The notes: generated from the sequence alone by a model not told the origin. DNA of 64,000 nt from Arenibaculum pallidiluteum (GCF_017355985.1 NZ_JAFIQU010000001.1:124001-188000); one strand, 5' to 3'; positions 8,385 through 16,836 are shown, counted from the first letter of the stretch. A program made the numbers and translations.

Positions 8385-9122
8385 ATGAAATTCCTCTCCC
8401 CGCTCGCCGAAGGCGTGCTCCTGCGTCGCTACAAGCGCTTCCTCGCCGACGTGGCGCTGCCGGACGGCAGCGTCGTGACGGCGCATGTCCCGAACTCCGG
8501 CACGATGCTCGGCGTCGACGCGCCCGGGCTGCGCGTCTGGCTCTCGCGCGCGGCGAACCCGTCCCGCAAGCTGGCCTATACGCTCGAGATGGTCGAGGCG
8601 GAGGGCTGCCTCGTCGGCGTGAACACCGGGCATCCCAACGCGCTCGCGGCCGACGCGGTCGCCGCCGGGCTGATCCCCGAGCTGGCAGGCTACGCCTCGG
8701 TGCGGCGCGAGGTGCGCTATGGCGTGAACTCGCGCATCGACCTTCTGCTGGAAGGGCCGGGCCGGGCGCCGGCCTATGTCGAGATCAAGAACGTCCATAT
8801 GCGACGGCCGCATCGCTTCGACGGTCTCGCCGCGGAGTTTCCGGACTGCGTGACCGCCCGCGGGGCCAAGCATCTGCGCGAGCTCGCCGAGATGGCTGGC
8901 GCCGGCGCGCGCGCCGTAATGCTGTATCTTGTCCAGCGCGCCGACTGCACCCATCTGCGGATGGCCGAGGACATCGACCCCGCCTATGCCACCGCCCTGA
9001 CGCAGGCCATGGCGGCCGGCGTCGAGGCATTGTGCTATTCTTGCACGGTGACGCCCGAGGGAATTGAACTCGGCCGCGCCCTCCCCGTGCACCAGCCCCC
9101 ATCTGCCGACGAGTTCCAATGA
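8385..9122 (+). CDS. sfsA: SfsA family protein
   Basis: A 245-residue full-length member of the SfsA family (named for sugar fermentation stimulation in E. coli; a DNA-binding or nuclease-like role is proposed, the true function is uncertain). Family signatures are HVPNSGTMLGVDAPG, VNTGHPNALAADAV, SRIDLLLEG, YVEIKNVHM and CVTARGAKHLREL. The stop overlaps the ATG of the methionine aminopeptidase gene (ATGA), so the two are translationally coupled, a pairing often seen in alphaproteobacteria. Confidence 0.93.
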   Translation: MKFLSPLAEGVLLRRYKRFLADVALPDGSVVTAHVPNSGTMLGVDAPGLRVWLSRAANPSRKLAYTLEMVEAEGCLVGVNTGHPNALAADAVAAGLIPELAGYASVRREVRYGVNSRIDLLLEGPGRAPAYVEIKNVHMRRPHRFDGLAAEFPDCVTARGAKHLRELAEMAGAGARAVMLYLVQRADCTHLRMAEDIDPAYATALTQAMAAGVEALCYSCTVTPEGIELGRALPVHQPPSADEFQ

Positions 9123-9961
9123 CCAGAACCGAAGAGGCGCAAGCCGACGATTCCGACGCCAAGATCCGCATTTACGGGATCGAGGATTTCGAGGGCATGC
9201 GCCGCGCCTGCCGCCTTGCGGCGGCATCGCTGGACTTCATCACCCCGCATGTGGTTCCCGGCGTCACCACCGCGCGCCTCGACGAGCTGCTCGAAACCTA
9301 CATCCGCGACCACGGGGCCGTGCCTGCCCCGCTGGGTTACCGCGGCTACCCAAAAGCCACCTGCATCTCGACCAACCACGTGGTCTGCCACGGTATCCCC
9401 GGCGACAAGCGCCTGCAGAACGGCGACATCCTGAACATCGACGTCACGGTCATCCTGGATGGCTGGTACGGCGACACGAGCCGCATGTATCTCTCGGGAG
9501 ACGTCCCGCTGAAGGCGCGGCGCCTGGTGGACGTGACCTACGAGGCGCTGATGCGCGGTGTCGCGGCGGTGCGCCCGGGCGCGACGCTGGGCGACATCGG
9601 CTGGGCCATCCAGAGCTACGTCGAGGCGAACCGCTTCTCGGTCGTGCGGGACTTCTGCGGCCACGGTGTCGGGCGAGTCTTCCACGATGCGCCGTCGGTC
9701 CTGCATTTCGGCCGGCCGGGGACAGGCACCGTGCTGAAGCCCGGGATGTTCTTCACCATCGAGCCGATGGTCAATGCCGGCCGCTATGATGTGAAGATCC
9801 TCTCGGACGGCTGGACCGCGGTCACGAAGGACAAGAGCCTGTCAGCCCAGTTCGAGCACGCCGTGGGCGTCACCGAGGACGGCTGCGAGATCTTCACGCT
9901 CTCGCCCGCCGGGCTGACCAAGCCCCCCTACGTTCTGCCCGAGAGCAACGCGGCCGAGTAA
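9119..9961 (+). CDS. map: Type I methionine aminopeptidase
   Basis: Removes the initiator methionine from new proteins in the cytoplasm. All five metal ligands are visible: two Asp in NIDVTVILDGWYGDTSRM, His in CGHGVGRVFHD, Glu in TIEPMVNAG and Glu in QFEHAVGV. At 280 residues it is slightly longer than typical (about 265) through a short acidic N-terminal extension. Coupled to sfsA by a 4-base overlap. In related genomes radC usually follows directly; here radC is about 4 kb away beyond a block of unrelated genes. Confidence 0.96.
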   Translation: MTRTEEAQADDSDAKIRIYGIEDFEGMRRACRLAAASLDFITPHVVPGVTTARLDELLETYIRDHGAVPAPLGYRGYPKATCISTNHVVCHGIPGDKRLQNGDILNIDVTVILDGWYGDTSRMYLSGDVPLKARRLVDVTYEALMRGVAAVRPGATLGDIGWAIQSYVEANRFSVVRDFCGHGVGRVFHDAPSVLHFGRPGTGTVLKPGMFFTIEPMVNAGRYDVKILSDGWTAVTKDKSLSAQFEHAVGVTEDGCEIFTLSPAGLTKPPYVLPESNAAE

Positions 9962-10009
9962 GAGGCGCCAGCGCGGACGAGGGCGAGGCCCCATCCGCGT
10001 GGCGGGCCC

Positions 10010-10171
10010 CTATCGCCCCGGGAAACGCCCGGGGTCGTTCGGCTCTTCCGACGGCGCCGGAGGGATATGGGCGCCCGGCGGAAGGTCGTCGCGCTCGTCG
10101 ATCGTCTCGCGCGGGCGACGGGTCGGCCGGACCTCGCCCTCGGGCGGGCGTGCTGGCGGGATGGTACCCAT
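10010..10171 (-). CDS. Small proline/charge-rich protein (53 aa)
   Basis: Begins MGTIPPARPPEGEVRPTR and ends NDPGRFPGR, about one quarter proline, with no membrane segment. A very strong ribosome binding site (GGAGAGGAG, 5 bases before the ATG) and its place 32 bases after the dehydrogenase stop on the same strand argue that it is a real second gene of that operon. The function is unknown; it looks intrinsically disordered. Confidence 0.55.
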   Translation of the reverse strand: MGTIPPARPPEGEVRPTRRPRETIDERDDLPPGAHIPPAPSEEPNDPGRFPGR

Positions 10172-10203
10172 TGGGATCTCCTCTCCGGTTCGGGAATACG
10201 GCC

Positions 10204-11241
10204 TCAGGCCGTCGGGTTGCCGCCGGTGACGCCATAGACCTCGCCGGTGACGTAGCTGGACTCCTGGGATGCCAGCAGGACGTAGGTCGCGGCCAGCTCG
10301 GCGGGCTGTCCGGGGCGGCCCAGCGGCGTCTTGGCCCCGAAGCTGTCCAGCGCCTCGAGCGGCTGGCCGCCACTGGGCTGAAGCGGCGTCCAGATCGGCC
10401 CCGGCGCCACCGAGTTGACCCGGATCCCGCGCGGCGCCAGCTGCTTCGCCATCGCCTTCGTGAAGGCCACGATGCAGGCCTTGGTCTGCGCGTAGTCCAG
10501 CAGGTTCTCAGAGGGCTCGTAGGCCTGGATGGACGAGGTGTTGATGATCGCGGCGCCCGGCTGCAGGTGCGGCATCGCCGCCTTCGTTATCCAGAACATC
10601 GCATAGACGTTCGTCTTGAACGTCGCATCGAACTGTTCGGTCGTGATGTCCTCGATGGACTTCTGCGAGGCCTGCCTGGCGGCGTTGTTCACGAGGATAT
10701 CCAGCCCGCCGAGCTGCTGCACCGCGTCAGCCACCAGCCTGCGGCAGAAGCCCTCGTCCCGGATATCACCAGGCAGGGCGACGGCCTTGCGGCCCTCGGC
10801 CCTGATCAGCTCGATCACCTCCCTGGCATCGGGTTCCTCGACCGGCAGGTAGCCGATGGCGACGTCCGCACCTTCGCGCGCGAAGGCGATCGCGGCCGCG
10901 CGGCCGATGCCGGAATCACCGCCTGTCACCAGCGCCTTCCGGCCGGCCAGCCGGCCGGAGCCGCGATAGCTGGTCTCGCCGTGGTCCGGCCGCGGGTTCA
11001 TCAGCCCGGCAAGCCCTGGCGGGTCCTGCTTCGCCTGGCGCGGGAAAGGCGGCTTCGGATACTGCGTCAGCGGGTTCTGCATCGCGGGCACGCCATCCCC
11101 CTGCCCGCTCCTCCCGCTCCCAGGGGCCTGCTGGGCCGCGACCTGGCCCGCGACGGCCACCAAAGCCGGGGCCGACAGGATCCCTGCGCCCATCGCGACG
11201 ACGCGGCGGCGCGTGGGGGATGCGGTGTCTTTCGGACCCAT
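10204..11241 (-). CDS. Short-chain dehydrogenase/reductase with Tat-type leader (YghA-like)
   Basis: 345 residues. The N-terminus [20 protein letters not shown] is a twin-arginine-like signal, followed by a proline-rich linker with a PKPPFPRQ segment typical of the YghA/general-stress SDR group. The catalytic SDR domain starts near residue 100: NADP-binding [20 protein letters not shown], active-site Ser in [10 protein letters not shown] and the YAQTKAC (Tyr-x-x-x-Lys) motif, then [13 protein letters not shown]. Members reduce aldehydes; the substrate here is not known. The ATG has AGGAG upstream. A leader on an NAD(P)-dependent enzyme is odd; it may act as a remnant or membrane tether. Followed by a 53-codon gene. 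Confidence 0.88.
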   Translation of the reverse strand: MGPKDTASPTRRRVVAMGAGILSAPALVAVAGQVAAQQAPGSGRSGQGDGVPAMQNPLTQYPKPPFPRQAKQDPPGLAGLMNPRPDHGETSYRGSGRLAGRKALVTGGDSGIGRAAAIAFAREGADVAIGYLPVEEPDAREVIELIRAEGRKAVALPGDIRDEGFCRRLVADAVQQLGGLDILVNNAARQASQKSIEDITTEQFDATFKTNVYAMFWITKAAMPHLQPGAAIINTSSIQAYEPSENLLDYAQTKACIVAFTKAMAKQLAPRGIRVNSVAPGPIWTPLQPSGGQPLEALDSFGAKTPLGRPGQPAELAATYVLLASQESSYVTGEVYGVTGGNPTA

Positions 11242-11450
11242 GGCACTTCTCCTCGGAGGGGGATCGCGGGCCGGACGTCCCCGACCGGCGCCCCTGGCCC
11301 AACCGGCGAGGCGCCGCCGCGTTGCGCCGGGCCCGTCAAAAACGCCGGCGTGACGGAGGCCCCGTGCCCAGCAGGAAGGCGCCCGGCGCTTAAGCCCTTG
11401 GAAACGACCTCCGGTGCACCATGGCCGGGCTGGCAATCGTGGGGGTGGGC

Positions 11451-11657
11451 ATGGAGACAAGTCGCGGGATCTGGGCCATGGTGGCCTGCCTCATCGAGGA
11501 CCATGCCGCCGAGGCCGTGGCAGTCGCCGAGCGTCGATTCGACACGGTGGCCGCCGACGACCCGGATGGGGAGTTCACGATCCTCTGGGCCGAGGTCCTG
11601 GCGGCCACGCGAGAGTTCTTCCGCGCCACCCCGCGGATCGGCGAGCGCCTGCACTGA
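11451..11657 (+). CDS. Small hypothetical protein (68 aa)
   Basis: Begins [18 protein letters not shown]; one amphipathic helical stretch rich in Ala, Glu and Trp, ending RIGERLH. The pattern resembles small alphaproteobacterial proteins of the DUF6961 kind (a Trp-rich start, a central AERR helix and a W-x-E-V segment), but that is only a resemblance. I chose the second ATG because GGGGGTGGG lies just ahead of it; an in-frame ATG 30 bases upstream would add [10 protein letters not shown]. It is divergent from the dehydrogenase gene. The 209 bases before it show no convincing promoter. Confidence 0.5.
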   Translation: METSRGIWAMVACLIEDHAAEAVAVAERRFDTVAADDPDGEFTILWAEVLAATREFFRATPRIGERLH

Positions 11658-11688
11658 CCGGGTGCGCAGGCCCGCGGCCGGGCGTTGC

Positions 11689-12525
11689 TCAGTAGATATC
11701 GACCCGAACCAGGGTGCAGTCCCTGCCGCGCCGGCTGGCATAGATGCAAAGGGCCTCGGCGTCGGCCCTGGTGAGAGGCCCGCTCGCCACGCTGTAGCTC
11801 AGCCTTCCGTTCCGGACCGTGGGATAGATGAAAGGCGTGGCCTGGGCCTGCCGCTCCGCCACGAAGGCCAGCTCCCCGCGCCAGGCCGCCTCGGCCTCGG
11901 CGGCGCCGACATAATTCCCGAGCTTGCTGAGATAGTAGCTCGGTGCCTCACCCGAGATTCCGGGAAAGTCCTGTCGGACGCCGACGATCGGCCTGAGCGA
12001 ATCCAGGGGCACCTTGGTTCCCTTGGCGCCCTTGCCCGCACCGCCGCTGACCTGGGCAACGCCGCCGCTGACGGATTCGACCCGGACCACCGCGCCACGG
12101 GCGAGACCCTGCCGGCCGCTTCCAACCGCCTTCGCCACCACATGCGTGCCCGGAAGCTGCCCGGACTCGCCGACCTGCCGGCGGTCGATCAGCGCGACCT
12201 CCTCCTCGACCGGCCGGTCGCTCCAGACGGGATCGAGCGTTTCCGCGGGGACGTAGCCGAGGCTCTGGCCGGCGCGCCCGATCCAGACGAAGTCCGTGCG
12301 CCTCGGCATTCCGAAGACGGCAACCGTCTGCCCTTTCGCGAGCTTCCGGACCACGGCCGCCTCGGGATGGGGCGCCACGCGGACCTCGACGTCGCGGTTC
12401 AGGAGGGCATCCCCGTCCTGCGCCTGTGCGAGGCAGACGGCGGCCGGCGCTGCCGCCGCGGTCAGGGCGGCCACGGCGAACACGGCTGCTTGGCGGAATC
12501 CGAACCCGTTCCTGCGCCGTCCCAT
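11689..12525 (-). CDS. Exported SH3-domain protein with C-terminal SPOR-like domain
   Basis: 278 residues. Signal peptide to about residue 35 (AAAAPAAVCLAQAQD), then a bacterial SH3 domain (about 40-95: NRDVEVRVAPHPEAAVVRKLAKGQTVAV with WIGRAGQSLGYVPAETL), a second SH3-like segment (LPGTHVVAKAVG to VPLDSLRP), and a C-terminal SPOR-like half (RLSYSVASGPLTRADAEALCIYASRRG-DCTLVRV). SH3 and SPOR domains bind peptidoglycan, so a periplasmic cell-wall role is inferred. It is divergent from an SH3 lipoprotein across a 178-base gap, so the pair may share control. Confidence 0.75.
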   Translation of the reverse strand: MGRRRNGFGFRQAAVFAVAALTAAAAPAAVCLAQAQDGDALLNRDVEVRVAPHPEAAVVRKLAKGQTVAVFGMPRRTDFVWIGRAGQSLGYVPAETLDPVWSDRPVEEEVALIDRRQVGESGQLPGTHVVAKAVGSGRQGLARGAVVRVESVSGGVAQVSGGAGKGAKGTKVPLDSLRPIVGVRQDFPGISGEAPSYYLSKLGNYVGAAEAEAAWRGELAFVAERQAQATPFIYPTVRNGRLSYSVASGPLTRADAEALCIYASRRGRDCTLVRVDIY

Positions 12526-12703
12526 CGCACCTTTCTCCCCCGGAACACAGTGCGTAGCATGCGCGCAAAAGGTGAAGAAGATGCTTCCCCATCAAGCCTT
12601 CTGGCCCCGGCACTGCGCGGCGCTGGCACCGAGGCGATCCGGCGCTAACGCGGGCTTAAGCAGTTTGTGGAGAAGTTGATACTTCCTCAGCAGGAAGGTA
12701 CCC

Positions 12704-13225
12704 ATGGCGAAGAACCGCCGCCTTTCCCTTGGGGCGGTCCTCGGACTTGCGGCCGGGCTCGCGGGCTGCGGGACCTCGGCCCCGCCCCCGCCGCTGGCGG
12801 CGCCCGCGCCCGAGCCGGAAGGCATCGCCGTCCTGATCCATACCGATCCCGTCACGGGGCGGCAGGATGGTCCCTTCGACATCGAGACCGGCATGCGCAT
12901 CCTGACGGAGACCGGCGCTGACGGCGTGATCCGGGTCGTCCGGGATCCTATCTCAAAGACACCGGTTCTGCTGAGCGAGCAGAAGGCCCGGACCGTCCCG
13001 GCCGTGCCGGCGCCGACACCGGCGGCCGTGCGGCTCAAGACGGCGGCCAACATCCGCTCGGGCCCCGGCACCAACTTCGCGATCCTGACGGCGCTTCCGG
13101 CCCTGGCCGCCGTGACCCCCACGGGCAGCGCGCGGAGCGGATGGACCGAGTACCGCGCCCAGGCACCGACCGGCCAAGCCGTGACCGGCTGGATCGCCGA
13201 CTCCCTCGTGTCCACGGCTCCTTGA
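12704..13225 (+). CDS. SH3-domain lipoprotein
   Basis: 173 residues. Lipoprotein signal peptide with lipobox LAGC (cysteine near residue 22), a proline-rich linker, a short unassigned region with HTDPVTGRQDGPFDIETG, and a C-terminal bacterial SH3 domain (about 107-170: VRLKTAANIRSGPGTNFAIL to QAVTGWIADSLV). Anchored in the outer or inner membrane facing the periplasm. The start follows CAGGAAGGTACCC. It is followed on the same strand, 40 bases on, by an Ala/Pro-rich exported protein; the two probably form a small operon. Confidence 0.8.
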   Translation: MAKNRRLSLGAVLGLAAGLAGCGTSAPPPPLAAPAPEPEGIAVLIHTDPVTGRQDGPFDIETGMRILTETGADGVIRVVRDPISKTPVLLSEQKARTVPAVPAPTPAAVRLKTAANIRSGPGTNFAILTALPALAAVTPTGSARSGWTEYRAQAPTGQAVTGWIADSLVSTAP

Positions 13226-13265
13226 GCCCGGACGGAACCTCGCACCCAGGACGGGACTACACGGA

Positions 13266-13892
13266 ATGATCATCGGACTGATCGCTCGCGCCGCGATCGC
13301 TGCCGCGGCGATCGGCGCCCTCCCGGCGGTGGCTGCGGACGTATCCGCCCCGACGCTCCCCCCGGCTCTCGCTCCCACGCCCGCACCGGCGGCTGCCGGT
13401 GGATCCGCGCCGGTCGTCTTCGTCGGCGGCAGCGGCCTTGCGCCCCAGGGCTACAACGTCCCGACCGCCGCCCCGATGGGCAGCGCAGGCATAGGCCCGG
13501 CCCAGGCCGTGGGCGGAGCCCCCGCCCCGGCCGCACTGGCGCCAGCGCCGGCGCCGGCGGCCCCGCTGGTGGCGCGGATCGCCCCCGCTCCGGCAATCGG
13601 CAATGTCGCGCCGGTCATCTACGGGCAGGGCGCCATGCCCTTCGTCGGCGCGGCGCCCGCCGCGGGCCCGGCGCCGGCCGCTCCCCCGCCCCCCGCGGCC
13701 GGCCCCTCCGCCGCCCTGCCGGCCGCCGGAGCGGCAGCCCCGCCCCTGCCGCTGAACGTGGCCGCCGGAGCGCCGGCTCCGACTGCCGGCGCCGCGCCCT
13801 CCGGCACCCAGAGCGCACCCATCGTGTCCACCATCGTGATGCCCTATGTGGACCGCATGCAGCGCGTCGTGATCCCGGTCGAGCGCCCCTGA
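13266..13892 (+). CDS. Ala/Pro-rich exported protein (208 aa)
   Basis: Signal peptide MIIGLIARAAIAAAAIGALP with a likely cut after AVA-A. The mature part is over half Ala, Pro and Gly with low-complexity PAPAPAAP runs and a few island motifs: VVFVGGSGLAPQGYNVP, PVIYGQGAMPFVG and the C-terminal IVMPYVDRMQRVVIPVERP. It has no cysteine and no recognisable domain. Such sequence suggests a flexible periplasmic or wall-spanning linker. Part of the same envelope gene block as the two SH3 proteins. Low complexity makes the frame less certain than usual, but the signal peptide and end fit a real gene. Confidence 0.6.
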   Translation: MIIGLIARAAIAAAAIGALPAVAADVSAPTLPPALAPTPAPAAAGGSAPVVFVGGSGLAPQGYNVPTAAPMGSAGIGPAQAVGGAPAPAALAPAPAPAAPLVARIAPAPAIGNVAPVIYGQGAMPFVGAAPAAGPAPAAPPPPAAGPSAALPAAGAAAPPLPLNVAAGAPAPTAGAAPSGTQSAPIVSTIVMPYVDRMQRVVIPVERP

Positions 13893-13964
13893 GCGCACCG
13901 GCCCGGCCTGGCCCCCCTGGCGCGCCCCTGGCGTGCGCCGCGGGGGTGATCTATCCTGGGTTGC

Positions 13965-14663
13965 ATGGGTGCCGCGGATCACAAGGGCAAGACGGAGCCG
14001 CACTACCACGGCCACCGCGACCGGCTGCGCGACCGCTTCGAGGCCGGCGGCCCCGAGGCGCTGCAGGACTACGAGTTGCTTGAGCTGGTCCTGTTCCAGG
14101 CGATCCCGCGCCGGGACGTGAAGCCGCTGGCCAAGGACCTGCTCGGGCAGCTCGGCAGCCTGTGGGCGGTCGCCACCGCGGCGCCCGCGCGCCTAGTCGA
14201 GCTTGGCGTGCCGCGCAATGCCGCCGTGGCGCTCTCGGCAATCGGCGCCGTGGCGCTGCGCATGAGCCGCCAGCAGCTTCTGGGCAGGCCGGTGATCGGG
14301 TCTTGGCAGCAGTTGCTGGACTACTGCCAAGGCGCCATGGCGCTGGAGCCGGTCGAGCAGTTCCGTCTGCTGTACCTGGACCGCAGGAACCGGCTGATCG
14401 CGGACGAGGTCCAGCAGCGAGGCACCGTCGACCACGCGCCGGTCTACCCGCGCGAGGTCGTCAAGCGTGCGCTCGAGCTCGGCGCCTCGGCGCTGATCCT
14501 CGTGCACAACCACCCCTCCGGCGACCCCACGCCCTCGCGCGCCGACATCGACATGACGCGCGAGGTCGCGAAGGCCGCCGGCATCCTGGGCGTGACGGTC
14601 CACGACCACGTGATCGTGGGTCGCGGAAGCCATGCCAGCTTCAGGGCGCTGGGCCTGCTGTGA
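13965..14663 (+). CDS. radC: RadC family protein (JAB/MPN domain)
   Basis: 232 residues: N-terminal helix-hairpin-helix-like region (RLRDRFEAGGPEALQDYELLELVL) and C-terminal MPN/JAB metalloprotease-fold domain with the complete metal motif HNHPSGDPTPSRADIDMT (about residues 177-194). The true function is unsettled despite the old name in DNA repair. In many alphaproteobacteria it directly follows map; here it is separated by the envelope block. A TATCCT box 12 bases before the ATG suggests a promoter with an almost leaderless transcript. Confidence 0.93.
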   Translation: MGAADHKGKTEPHYHGHRDRLRDRFEAGGPEALQDYELLELVLFQAIPRRDVKPLAKDLLGQLGSLWAVATAAPARLVELGVPRNAAVALSAIGAVALRMSRQQLLGRPVIGSWQQLLDYCQGAMALEPVEQFRLLYLDRRNRLIADEVQQRGTVDHAPVYPREVVKRALELGASALILVHNHPSGDPTPSRADIDMTREVAKAAGILGVTVHDHVIVGRGSHASFRALGLL

Positions 14664-14696
14664 CCCCCGCACCCCGAGCCGGCTAGCCACTCGGTC

Positions 14697-14882
14697 TCAG
14701 GCGCGGTCGCCCGAGCGCTTGCTCTCCTCGGTCTCGCCCATCTCGTCCCACTTCTCCTGGGCCGGCTTGTGCGCCTCCTCGGCCGAGCCGGAGGCCCTGT
14801 CCTCCAGGGCCTCCTCGATCTGCTCGGCCTGGCTGCGGTCCTGGTCCTGGATGCTGTCCGGCATCCGGCGCTGGTCAGACAT
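14697..14882 (-). CDS. Small charged protein, partner of the CsbD gene (61 aa)
   Basis: Begins MSDQRRMPDSIQDQDRSQ and ends ESKRSGDRA; extremely hydrophilic, rich in Glu, Asp, Arg and Gln, likely unstructured. Its ATG lies before the end of the CsbD-like gene (8-base overlap), so it is probably translated by coupling. No family recognised; a general-stress role is inferred only from its partner. Confidence 0.6.
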   Translation of the reverse strand: MSDQRRMPDSIQDQDRSQAEQIEEALEDRASGSAEEAHKPAQEKWDEMGETEESKRSGDRA

Positions 14883-15060
14883 CGCGGCGCCCCCGGATCA
14901 TGTCGCGCAGCTTGCCGAAGCCCTTCTGAAGCTTGCCCTCGGCCTTGTCGGCATTGCCTTCGCGCTTGAGCTCGCCGTCGCCCAGCAGTTCGCCGGCAGC
15001 CTTCTTCAGGTCGCCCTTGGCATCCTTCAGCGAGCCTTCGGTGCGGTCGGAATTCGCCAT
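14875..15060 (-). CDS. CsbD family stress protein
   Basis: 61 residues with the CsbD pattern: GSLKDAKGDLKKAAGELLGDGELKREGNADKAEGKLQKGFGKLRDM. These small hydrophilic proteins are induced by general stress in many bacteria; the molecular role is unknown. I start it at ATG (MANSDRTEG) because GGAGGAAAGC precedes it; an upstream in-frame start would add only four residues. Divergent from purB and overlapped by a second small charged gene. Confidence 0.85.
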   Translation of the reverse strand: MANSDRTEGSLKDAKGDLKKAAGELLGDGELKREGNADKAEGKLQKGFGKLRDMIRGRRDV

Positions 15061-15169
15061 GCTTTCCTCCATCGGTACACGTCACCTCGTCAACAGGGGA
15101 AGCCCGCGGCCATTGCGCCGGGAGCCGCGCGCACCGTCCGCCACCATGCCCCACCACCATGCAAGGGGG

Positions 15170-15199
15170 CTGGCAAGCGCCGCCGGGCGCGGCTATGGT
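15170..15199 (+). promoter_or_regulatory. Possible purB promoter
   Basis: CTGGCA, 18-base spacer, TATGGT, 38 bases before the purB ATG. The fit to the vegetative consensus is modest. The 176-base gap also has to hold the promoter of the divergent CsbD pair. Confidence 0.3.
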
Positions 15200-15236
15200 C
15201 GCGCCGCGACGCCACCTGCCCGGCCGAGGAAGACCA

Positions 15237-16532
15237 ATGATCCCGCGCTACAGCCGCCCCGAGATGACCCGCATCTGGGAGCCCGAGAACAAGTTCCGGA
15301 TCTGGTTCGAGATCGAGGCCCATGCCTGCGATGCGCAGGCGGCGCTGGGCGTGATCCCCAAGGAGGCCGCGAAGGCCGTCTGGGAGCGCGGCAAGTGGGA
15401 GATCGAGCGCATCGACGAGATCGAGCGCGAGACCAAGCACGACGTGATCGCGTTCCTGACCAACCTCGCGGAGCATGTCGGGCCCGAGGCGCGCTTCGTG
15501 CACCAGGGCATGACCTCCTCGGACGTGCTGGACACGACGCTGGCGGTCCAGCTCAAGCAGGCGGCCGAGCTGCTGCTGGCGGATCTGTCCGCGCTGCTGG
15601 CGACGCTCGAGCGCCGTGCGCGCGAGCACAAGGACACGATCACCATCGGCCGCAGCCACGGCATCCATGCCGAGCCCACCACATTCGGGCTGAAGCTCGC
15701 CGGCCATTATGCGGCCTTCGAGCGGGCACGCCAGCGCCTGGAATGGGCCCGCGACGAGATCGCGACCTGCGCGATCTCGGGCGCGGTCGGCACCTTCGCC
15801 AACATCGACCCCTTCGTCGAGCGCTGGGTCGCCGAGAAGATGGGCCTGCACCCCGAGCCGGTATCGACCCAGGTGATCCCGCGCGACCGCCACGCCCTCT
15901 TCTTCTCGGTGCTCGGCGTCATCGCCTCGTCCATCGAGAACCTCGCAGTCGAGATCCGGCACCTGCAGCGCACCGAGGTGCGCGAGGCGGAGGAGTACTT
16001 CTCGCCGGGCCAGAAGGGCTCCTCGGCCATGCCGCACAAGCGGAACCCGGTGCTCAGCGAGAACCTGACGGGCCTCGCCCGGATCGTACGCGCGGCCGTG
16101 GTTCCTGCCCTGGAGAACGTCGCGCTGTGGCACGAGCGCGATATCTCCCACTCCTCGGTCGAAAGGGTCCTCGCGCCCGACGCGACCATCGCGCTGGACT
16201 TCGCTCTGGCGCGACTGAACGGCATGATGGACAGGCTGGTGGTCTATCCCGAGCGCATGCTCGCCAACCTGGAGAGCATGGGCGGGCTGGTGTTCAGCCA
16301 GCGCGTCCTGCTGGAGCTGACGCAGGCCGGCATGAGCCGCGAGGGCGCCTATCAGGCGGTCCAGCGCAACGCCATGAAGGTCTGGAGCGAGGGCGGGAGC
16401 CTGCTCGACCATCTGTCGGCCGATCCCGAGGTCGTCAGCCATCTGCCGGTGGACAAGCTGACACCGCTTTTCGACCTCGGCTACCACACCAAGCACGTGG
16501 ACACCGTCTTCCGCCGCGTCTTCGGCGGGTGA
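15237..16532 (+). CDS. purB: Adenylosuccinate lyase
   Basis: Catalyses two steps of purine synthesis: SAICAR to AICAR plus fumarate, and adenylosuccinate to AMP plus fumarate. 431 residues, the usual length of the short bacterial type. Motifs: VHQGMTSSDVLDT, GRSHGIHAEPTTFG, and the fumarase/lyase signature GSSAMPHKRNP with the catalytic Ser loop. The ATG follows GAGGAAGACCA. Not adjacent to purC here; purC-purS lie 9 kb further on beyond the sugar locus. Confidence 0.97.
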   Translation: MIPRYSRPEMTRIWEPENKFRIWFEIEAHACDAQAALGVIPKEAAKAVWERGKWEIERIDEIERETKHDVIAFLTNLAEHVGPEARFVHQGMTSSDVLDTTLAVQLKQAAELLLADLSALLATLERRAREHKDTITIGRSHGIHAEPTTFGLKLAGHYAAFERARQRLEWARDEIATCAISGAVGTFANIDPFVERWVAEKMGLHPEPVSTQVIPRDRHALFFSVLGVIASSIENLAVEIRHLQRTEVREAEEYFSPGQKGSSAMPHKRNPVLSENLTGLARIVRAAVVPALENVALWHERDISHSSVERVLAPDATIALDFALARLNGMMDRLVVYPERMLANLESMGGLVFSQRVLLELTQAGMSREGAYQAVQRNAMKVWSEGGSLLDHLSADPEVVSHLPVDKLTPLFDLGYHTKHVDTVFRRVFGG

Positions 16533-16573
16533 CCATAGGCGCGGAACGATCCGGCGTGCGGGTGCGGGTCCCG

Positions 16574-16601
16574 CAGCCGCACACTGGCAGCCGCACACTG
16601 G
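16574..16601. repeat. 14-bp tandem repeat, two copies
   Basis: The unit CAGCCGCACACTGG occurs twice without a spacer, 41 bases after purB. Only two units, so not an array; probably a slippage duplication. Confidence 0.8.
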
Positions 16602-16812
16602 TTGTTAGGGCGAGGGCTGAGGGCCGTATCGGCGGTAGAAGCAGGGAGCCGGGCCGGGGCCGCCAATGGCAGTTTCCTCGTCACCGCCAACACCGCGGAT
16701 GCTCCTGACAAGCGCTAAGGGGACCTTGCGCGGGCTCGAGGCCGATTTCCTGCATATTCCCCGTGGGAGAGTGGCCCACGAGACCCGGAAGACCGCCGCG
16801 GTCCTGTGAGCC

Positions 16813-16836
16813 GCGGCGCCCGGCAGCGGGCGCCGC
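16813..16836. terminator. GC-rich hairpin between convergent genes
   Basis: Perfect 10-bp stem GCGGCGCCCG/CGGGCGCCGC with a GCAG loop. It could slow polymerase from both sides, but no T-run follows on either strand. It lies 280 bases after purB and 37 bases after the ThuA-like stop. Confidence 0.35.

Noticed and set aside
10150-12648. 832-codon open frame on the plus strand
   Set aside because: Opposite the dehydrogenase and SH3-SPOR genes and runs across intergenic DNA; low-complexity shadow.
16574-16601. Direct repeat considered as the start of a CRISPR array
   Set aside because: Only two adjacent 14-base units with no spacers and no cas genes nearby.
16481-16711. 76-codon minus-strand frame in the purB-thuA gap
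   Set aside because: Overlaps the end of purB, has no ribosome binding site and no family-like sequence.
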